A DNA stretch of 11,526 nucleotides, taken from assembly GCA_012799075.1 (NCBI GenBank), contig JAAZLZ010000095.1, positions 1 through 11,526 on the forward strand, read 5' to 3'. The position numbers were made by a program, and so were the translations under genes. The DNA comes from Bacillota bacterium. GTDB taxonomy: Bacteria > Bacillota > Limnochordia > JAAZLZ01. The notes under the pieces were generated by a model. That model made no database searches, was not told the origin of the DNA, and saw only the letters and a list, made by a program, of their open reading frames with translations. Positions 7,245 through 11,526 of the stretch are shown here, one piece after another. How positions within the stretch are numbered: the first letter of the stretch is position 1; each line of letters starts with the position of its first letter.

Positions 7245-7274
7245 TTTACACCGAGCCATAACTGGGCATATAAT
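7245..7274 (+). promoter_or_regulatory. Sigma-70/SigA-type promoter for the FMN riboswitch and ribU
   Basis: TTTACA (7245-7250, five of six to TTGACA) and a perfect TATAAT (7269-7274) are separated by 18 bases. The expected RNA start is near 7281, just a few bases before the first paired base of the riboswitch, which is where such a promoter should be. Confidence 0.8.
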
Positions 7275-7286
7275 CTAAGCAGCAGA

Positions 7287-7427
7287 ATCCTTCGGGGCGG
7301 GGTGCGAAGAAAAGCCTTCTATTCCCCACCGGTGGTGATGCCTCCATGAGGGGACGAGCCCATCAGCCCCAGCGGTTGAGCTGGTGAGAATCCAGAGCCG
7401 ACGGTATAGTCCGATTGGGAGAAGGAA
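7287..7427 (+). promoter_or_regulatory. FMN riboswitch (RFN element)
   Basis: This leader RNA binds flavin mononucleotide and turns the downstream gene off when FMN is plentiful. The closing helix P1 is TCCTTC (7288-7293) with GAAGGA (7421-7426). The conserved blocks appear in order: TTCGGGGCGGGGTG, TTCCCCACCGGTGGT, ACGAGCCCATCAGCC, TGGTGAGAATCCA (consensus TGGTGAGATTCCA) and GCCGACGGTATAGTCCGATTGGGAGAAG, written here in overlapping parts. A P3-like helix TGATG/CATCA (7336-7340 with 7361-7365) carries a small CCTC/GAGG hairpin. The P2 loop holds an extra GAAG/CTTC mini-hairpin. The intrinsic terminator at 7460-7490 is the likely expression platform. Confidence 0.95.
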
Positions 7428-7459
7428 CGGGGTGTAGATTGTTGCACCCTTTACCGACG

Positions 7460-7490
7460 ACCCCCCGACCAATGCGGGGGGTTCTTGTTT
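7460..7490 (+). terminator. Riboswitch-controlled intrinsic terminator before ribU
   Basis: An 8-bp stem (ACCCCCCG at 7460-7467 with CGGGGGGT at 7475-7482, 7-base loop) runs into a T-rich tract (TTCTTGTTT). It stands between the FMN aptamer and the start codon, the usual arrangement for transcriptional control by this riboswitch. A GGGGT at 7429-7433, just after the P1 helix, could pair with ACCCC of the left arm as an anti-terminator when FMN is absent; a competing hairpin GGGTGT/GCACCC at 7430-7449 is also possible. The pairing scheme is inferred. Confidence 0.85.
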
Positions 7491-7504
7491 AAAGGAGGAG
7501 AGCC

Positions 7505-8032
7505 ATGAAAGAGACGCGCATCTTTACCTTGACCGGATTGTTTGTGGCTTTGGTAGCCGTATCCACCATGGTCATCCATGTGCCCGTTGTGGCGACCGGG
7601 GGCTTTGTCAACGTGGGGGATACGATGATTTTCGTTGCCGCGATCCTTCTAGGCAGAAGGGCCGGGCTGTTGGCAGGGGGAATCGGTTCAGCCTTGGCCG
7701 ATGTCCTGCTGGGTTATTCCCACTGGGCCCCCTGGACTTTAGTGATCAAGGGCATCGAAGGATGGATCGTCGGCCGTTTGGGCTGCTCGAGCTTTCGTGA
7801 GACGAAGGGCATCTCCGCCTCCGTCATCATCGCCCAAGCCCTCGGCGCCTTGTGGATGGTTGTCGGCTACTACCTGGCCGGGGGATTCATTCTCGGCTTC
7901 AAAGTGGCCCTGGCGGAGATCCCCGCCAATTTGGTCCAAGGAGGGTCAAGCATCGTGTTCGCCTCCATTCTCCTTTATGCTCTCCGGGGAGTGAAGGGCA
8001 TCGTCCCCGGAAGGGAGCCCGGTAAGAACTGA
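7505..8032 (+). CDS. ECF transporter S component, probable riboflavin transporter RibU-like
   Basis: Small membrane protein (175 residues, about six hydrophobic segments) that would bind a vitamin and, with the shared EcfA/EcfA'/EcfT energising module encoded elsewhere, import it. The segment at 33-67 (GFVNVGDTMIFVAAILLG, then an R-R-A-G-L-L-A-G-G-I-G-S-A-L-A-D run) and WTLVIKGIEGWIVG (77-90) match the PF07155-type S component family associated with riboflavin. The strongest clue to substrate is the FMN riboswitch directly upstream. The ATG has a consensus AGGAGG at 7493-7498. No terminator is evident after the stop, so transcription may continue into the export operon. Another flavin precursor is possible; the gene symbol is left open because RibU is usually used for a related but distinct subfamily. 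Confidence 0.85.
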   Translation: MKETRIFTLTGLFVALVAVSTMVIHVPVVATGGFVNVGDTMIFVAAILLGRRAGLLAGGIGSALADVLLGYSHWAPWTLVIKGIEGWIVGRLGCSSFRETKGISASVIIAQALGALWMVVGYYLAGGFILGFKVALAEIPANLVQGGSSIVFASILLYALRGVKGIVPGREPGKN

Positions 8033-8127
8033 CAGTTTATCCCCAGCCATCCACGCAGGAGATGGGCCGCCTGTGGCGAACCAATGGCCAGGCAGCTGAT
8101 TAAACCGGAATGGAGGGATGGATTAGC

Positions 8128-10425
8128 GTGCGGAGGTTCTTTGAGTTCGTCGTCGACCATCCCAAGCCGATCCTGGGGCTATTCTTGATCATCACCCTGA
8201 TGATGGGTTCTTTCCTCTTCCGGCTGCAAATCGACACGGATATCAGGCGCATGGTGGGCAAAGATCAGCCTGTCATCGCCGAACTCGACGAGATCGTCGA
8301 CGAATTTGGAGCGCAAACTTATCTATTGATTACTTTGAAAGCCGATGACATCTTTGTCCCCGAGACCCTATCCGTTCTCCAGCGGGTGGCCGAACAAGTT
8401 GAAGGGCTCCCGGGAGTCATTGAAGTCCTCCACCCCCTCAACTTGGAAGTCATCCAAGGAAGCGAGTGGGGTATTGAAATAACGCCGGCGGCAGAATCGA
8501 TCCCCGCCAACCAGGAGGAAATTGATGCTTTTCGCCGGACTCTCTTCGCCAACGCGCATGGGCGGCAGCTGGTTTCGGCGGATCACCGGGGTGCGCTAAT
8601 CATCGCCAAGCTAGACCCGGATATCCTTGGAACAGAGGGCGAGTGGGAGCTGGCCCGTCGGGTGGAAGACCTCATCGCCCACGAAAAGGGCCATGAGCTC
8701 TACGCTAATGGCGACATCCTCGTCAACTACTATGCCAATACTTACATACTCAGGGATGTGGCTCGGATGCTGCCCCTGGCGGCTTTGGTGATTTTCGCCA
8801 TCCTCTACCTTTGCTTCCGCAGTCGTTGGGGCATCGTCCTTCCTTTGCTTGCGGTGTTGGTCAGTCTCATTTGGTGCTTGGGGCTCATCGTCCTGTTAGG
8901 ATATCCTTTAACCATGATCTCCACCATCATCCCGGTGATCCTGGTGTCCATGGCCAGCGCCAATGGGATCCATATCCTCAACCGCTACAAGGAAGAGTCG
9001 GCTTTCAAGAACGACCTTCGGGAATGCACCATCCAGACGATGCTCCACTTGGCCAGCCCCATCACCATGAGCGCCCTCACGACGGTGGCCGGCTTTTTGG
9101 CCCTCCTCACCTCCTTTGTACCGCCCATCCGGGAATTCGGCTGCTTCACGGCCTTCGGCATCTTCATTGGCCTGATCTTTTCCCTCGTCGGCCTGCCCGC
9201 CTCAATCATGTACCTTGGCGTCGAGGAAACATCGACCGGGGACAAGGAAGGTCGGTTGGATCGGTTTTTGGGAAGCCTTGCGGCTTTGGTCAACGATTAC
9301 GGCCGGGCAATCATCTGGGGCACCTTGTTGGTGTTTGTCGTGTTCCTATTTGGCGTTCCCAAACTGACGGTGGAAGCTAATTTCGTCGAATACTTCAAAC
9401 AAGACAGCCCCGTCGTCCGGGCCATCCGGGAAATGGAAGAGCTCTTCGGCGGATTCTCCCAGCTGGCCCTGGTAGTCGACACAGGGGAAGAAGATGGGTT
9501 AAAGGAGCCAGACAACCTGCGTCTGATGGAATCCTTGGAAAGCTATATGGAAGCCAAGAAGGAGATCACCAGGACCTCCTCCCTAGTGGGGCTAGTTAAG
9601 GAAATCAATCAGGCCTTCCATGATGGTGATGAGTCCCACTACCGCATACCCGACACGAGGGAGGAGACTGCCCAGCAGCTCCTGTTGTTCACCATGTCCG
9701 GGGGTTCGGGAATTGATTCCCTGGCCAGTTACGACTTTCAGCGGGGCCTGGTTACCGGAGCCTTGGCCAATCTTAGCACCAAACAAACGAGTGAGATCGT
9801 GGCTGACCTGGAAGGTTACGCCAAGGAGCAGCTTGCATCAGAGGGTCTAACCTGCCGGGTGGCAGGCTTTCCGAAAATCACCGTTGTTCTCATGGAACAG
9901 TTCGTCAGCGGTCAGATCACCAGTCTATATTGGGCCCTCACAACAATCACCCTCATCGTAGTTTTGATCATGAAGTCTTTGCTCCTTGGGGTCATCACCG
10001 CCCTGCCCTTAATGGTGACCATTGGCATCGTTTTTGGCATCATGGGCTATGGGGGCATCCCCCTGGATTTTGCAACCACCATGATCGCCTCCATCTGTTT
10101 TGGGATCGGCATCGACTACGCAATTCACTTCGTCAGCCGCTATATTCAGGAAAGGGCCGCGGGGCTAGACCATGCGGGGGCTGTCGATACCACCATTAGG
10201 AGCACAGGCATGGGCATCTTCTTTAACGCCCTGACCCTGATCCTAGGCTTTGGCATCCTCGTCCTGTCCAACTTCCAGCCGTTGATCATGTTCGGCCTGC
10301 TCATCGCCTTGACCATGATCATCAGCTGCACAGCCACCCTCATCTTGGTCCCCACCGTATTAGGCAGAATCAGCCCAGCTAGATTGGGCAACATTCTCCA
10401 GCGACAATCTATCTTTAAGGAGTGA
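8128..10425 (+). CDS. RND/MMPL-superfamily permease, HAE3-like
   Basis: Large inner-membrane exporter, 765 residues from this start, with the RND plan: TM1 near 14-32, a big periplasmic domain (about 33-212), five membrane segments (about 214-361), then TM7 near 393-411, a second periplasmic domain (about 412-598) and TM8-12 (about 600-743). The TM10 motif GIGIDYAIHFVSRY (659-672) has the Asp663 expected for proton coupling; the matching TM4 motif, SMASANGIHILNRY (274-287), has Ala instead. Length and two compact periplasmic loops resemble HAE3/HpnN- and MmpL-type carriers of lipids or other hydrophobic molecules, not AcrB (over 1000 residues). ATG 8110 is an alternative start (771 residues), but GTG 8128 has GGAGGG ahead of it and gives the usual short MRRFF N-terminus. 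Seven bases separate it from the LolA-like gene. Confidence 0.88.
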   Translation: MRRFFEFVVDHPKPILGLFLIITLMMGSFLFRLQIDTDIRRMVGKDQPVIAELDEIVDEFGAQTYLLITLKADDIFVPETLSVLQRVAEQVEGLPGVIEVLHPLNLEVIQGSEWGIEITPAAESIPANQEEIDAFRRTLFANAHGRQLVSADHRGALIIAKLDPDILGTEGEWELARRVEDLIAHEKGHELYANGDILVNYYANTYILRDVARMLPLAALVIFAILYLCFRSRWGIVLPLLAVLVSLIWCLGLIVLLGYPLTMISTIIPVILVSMASANGIHILNRYKEESAFKNDLRECTIQTMLHLASPITMSALTTVAGFLALLTSFVPPIREFGCFTAFGIFIGLIFSLVGLPASIMYLGVEETSTGDKEGRLDRFLGSLAALVNDYGRAIIWGTLLVFVVFLFGVPKLTVEANFVEYFKQDSPVVRAIREMEELFGGFSQLALVVDTGEEDGLKEPDNLRLMESLESYMEAKKEITRTSSLVGLVKEINQAFHDGDESHYRIPDTREETAQQLLLFTMSGGSGIDSLASYDFQRGLVTGALANLSTKQTSEIVADLEGYAKEQLASEGLTCRVAGFPKITVVLMEQFVSGQITSLYWALTTITLIVVLIMKSLLLGVITALPLMVTIGIVFGIMGYGGIPLDFATTMIASICFGIGIDYAIHFVSRYIQERAAGLDHAGAVDTTIRSTGMGIFFNALTLILGFGILVLSNFQPLIMFGLLIALTMIISCTATLILVPTVLGRISPARLGNILQRQSIFKE

Positions 10426-10432
10426 GTCTTCA

Positions 10433-11203
10433 ATGCAAAAGACGGCCATTGTAATTCTTTTGCTCCTAGTCCTAGTCTTCCCGACGGGTGCAATGGAGCT
10501 CTCGGCCGATGACATTCTCGATCGGGTGGAAGGTGAAATGGCCTTTACCGGCGACGGCACCGCAGTTATTGAACTGATCACCGTCAATCCCAAGGGCCTG
10601 CAGCGTAAACACGACCTAAAGGTGTGGCGCAAGGAAGATCCCGATGAAACTAGCAAGCAGCTGCTGGAATACCTGACTCCCCCTGACGTACGGGGAACCA
10701 AGTTCCTCAGCATCACCCCGCCGGAAGGCGATGCTTCCATGTGGCTTTACCTGCCCGCACTAGGTCGGGAGCGCAGAATCGCAGGCCATGCCACCAAGGA
10801 CACCTTCATGGGTACCGATTTCACCTACGAAGAAATTGGCGGCTCCCGGGATTTCACCAAGGAATACAAGGCCAAACGGCTGCCAGATGAAACCTTTGAT
10901 GATTACCTGTGCTACGTCCTCGAACTATCCCCTGCCGCGGACGGGGCGGAATATGGGCTGGTGAAAATGTGGGTCTGGCAAGATGAATTCCTGCCGCTCC
11001 AAATCCAGTTCTTCGATCAAGGGTTGGAGCAGAGCAAGGTCCTGGTCAATCGCAACATCAAAGAAGCAGCTGGACGACCCACACCCCATGAGATCACCAT
11101 GGAAAACACCTTAAAGAAGACGAAAACCATCATCAACCTGTTGGAAGTGGAAGAAGTCGAGCTGCCCGATGATTTGTTCAGCCTGCGCCAGCTTCGGCGC
11201 TGA
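10433..11203 (+). CDS. LolA-like periplasmic protein (outer membrane lipoprotein-sorting protein family)
   Basis: A 256-residue exported protein with a signal peptide (MQKTAIVILL..., probable cleavage after Ala20) and no lipobox. It shows the hallmarks of the LolA-like PF17131-type family: PPDVRGTKFL (83-92), MWLYLPALGRERRI (103-116) and FMGTDFTYEE (125-134), with a LPDDLFSL C-terminus. LolA folds form an open beta-barrel that shields acyl chains, so a shuttle for a lipid or lipid-linked substrate in the periplasm is likely, but it is not LolA itself. The ribosome binding site TAAGGAG overlaps the stop of the RND gene, 10 bases before ATG, so they are co-transcribed. A partner role with the RND pump is inferred from the operon. 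Confidence 0.85.
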   Translation: MQKTAIVILLLLVLVFPTGAMELSADDILDRVEGEMAFTGDGTAVIELITVNPKGLQRKHDLKVWRKEDPDETSKQLLEYLTPPDVRGTKFLSITPPEGDASMWLYLPALGRERRIAGHATKDTFMGTDFTYEEIGGSRDFTKEYKAKRLPDETFDDYLCYVLELSPAADGAEYGLVKMWVWQDEFLPLQIQFFDQGLEQSKVLVNRNIKEAAGRPTPHEITMENTLKKTKTIINLLEVEEVELPDDLFSLRQLRR

Positions 11204-11228
11204 CACGAAGAAAGGGGGAAGGGCGGCC

Positions 11229-11526
11229 ATGATGAGAACCCTTTGTTTGGGATTCCTGGTGCTGTCCCTGTTGACATTGCCCGCTTCGGCATTAGAAGTG
11301 GGAGGCACCTTGTCCTATGAAGCTATTTACCAATTGGAAAAGGAAGAACTGGTCCGGAGCCGCTTTGCCCTGAAAACAAGCCTGGAGGAAGAACTGCCCG
11401 TCGGCAGGTTTTACAGTTCCCTGTGGGGATGGGTGGATTCCAAAGATGAAGACCATTTGGAACTTGATCAGTTGTATGTGGATATTTACACCCCGTCCAT
11501 GGATTTTCGCATCGGGCGGCAGCTAG
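11229..11526 (+). CDS. Predicted outer-membrane beta-barrel protein (5' part only)
   Basis: The first 99 codons of a gene that continues beyond the window. A signal peptide is evident (MMRTLCLGFLVLSLLTLPASA, cut after Ala21). The mature start reads as alternating beta-strands with aromatic and charged residues, and the run LDQLYVDIYTPSMDFRIGRQ (79-98) resembles the strand-turn-strand found near the N-terminus of porin-like outer-membrane proteins of the DUF1302/alginate-export type, where a Y-x-D-x-Y... stretch is followed by R-x-G-R-Q. ATG 11229 is chosen; ATG 11232 directly after it is equally possible. A G-rich AAAGGGGG stands 10 bases upstream. It lies 25 bases after the LolA-like gene. 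The barrel call is based on a third or less of a typical protein. Confidence 0.65.
   Translation, partial: MMRTLCLGFLVLSLLTLPASALEVGGTLSYEAIYQLEKEELVRSRFALKTSLEEELPVGRFYSSLWGWVDSKDEDHLELDQLYVDIYTPSMDFRIGRQL

Noticed and set aside
7275..7472. Open frame of 65 codons on the - strand over the leader of ribU
   Set aside because: It is antisense to a complete FMN riboswitch and its terminator, which explain the sequence.
8066..8096. Imperfect hairpin (GCCGCCTGTGGC with GCCAGGCAGC) between ribU and the RND gene
   Set aside because: The stem has a bulge and a mismatch and no T tract follows, so it is not counted as a terminator. It could be a weak attenuator.
8110..8127. ATG at 8110 as start of the RND permease
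   Set aside because: It has only a poor ribosome binding site (CCGGA), while the GGAGGG just downstream serves GTG 8128. It remains possible and would add six residues.
8811..9380. Open frame of 189 codons on the + strand inside the RND gene
   Set aside because: Out-of-frame within a continuous RND permease; the translation is rich in His, Pro and Arg, typical of a shifted frame.
1..11526. CRISPR arrays, tRNA or rRNA genes, transposases or integrases
   Set aside because: Searched for by reading: no regularly spaced repeats, cloverleaf sequences, rRNA segments or mobile-element proteins were found.

Overview
The window looks like part of a bacterial chromosome of moderately high GC. It carries a branched-chain-amino-acid-type (Liv/HAAT) ABC transporter, a two-gene amino-acid metabolic operon on the opposite strand, an FMN-riboswitch-controlled vitamin transporter, and the start of an envelope export operon. 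Two signals point in different directions taxonomically. The FMN riboswitch with an intrinsic terminator ahead of an ECF S component, the strong GGAGG-type ribosome binding sites and the many intrinsic terminators look Firmicutes-like. The soluble, lipobox-free substrate-binding protein, the LolA-like periplasmic protein and the start of an apparent outer-membrane beta-barrel point to a two-membrane cell. A diderm Firmicute lineage (for example Limnochordia or Halanaerobiales-like) would reconcile both, but this is an inference and not a taxonomic assignment.

Bases 1-5112, + strand: the last 23 codons of a substrate-binding protein, a GC-rich hairpin, livH-livM-livG-livF closely packed (livG and livF overlap), a strong intrinsic terminator, then a second complete substrate-binding protein gene. 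The two binding-protein tails are 65/74 identical at the DNA level and each is followed by a similar hairpin, so one permease/ATPase set appears to be flanked by two paralogous binding proteins.

Bases 5127-7090, - strand: a class I PLP aminotransferase followed by a short-chain dehydrogenase/reductase, translationally coupled through TGATG. They converge on the second binding-protein gene, with a symmetric bidirectional terminator between them.

Bases 7245-8032, + strand: a good sigma-70-type promoter, a complete FMN (RFN) riboswitch, an intrinsic terminator, and a RibU-like ECF S component.

Bases 8128-11526, + strand: an RND/MMPL-superfamily permease of the HAE3 type, a LolA-like outer-membrane-lipoprotein-sorting-type protein, and the first 99 codons of a predicted outer-membrane beta-barrel protein that runs off the window. 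These three look like one operon for moving a hydrophobic substrate between the inner and outer membranes. The substrate cannot be read from the sequence. This is the most interesting part of the window. No RNA genes (other than the riboswitch), mobile elements or CRISPR arrays were seen.
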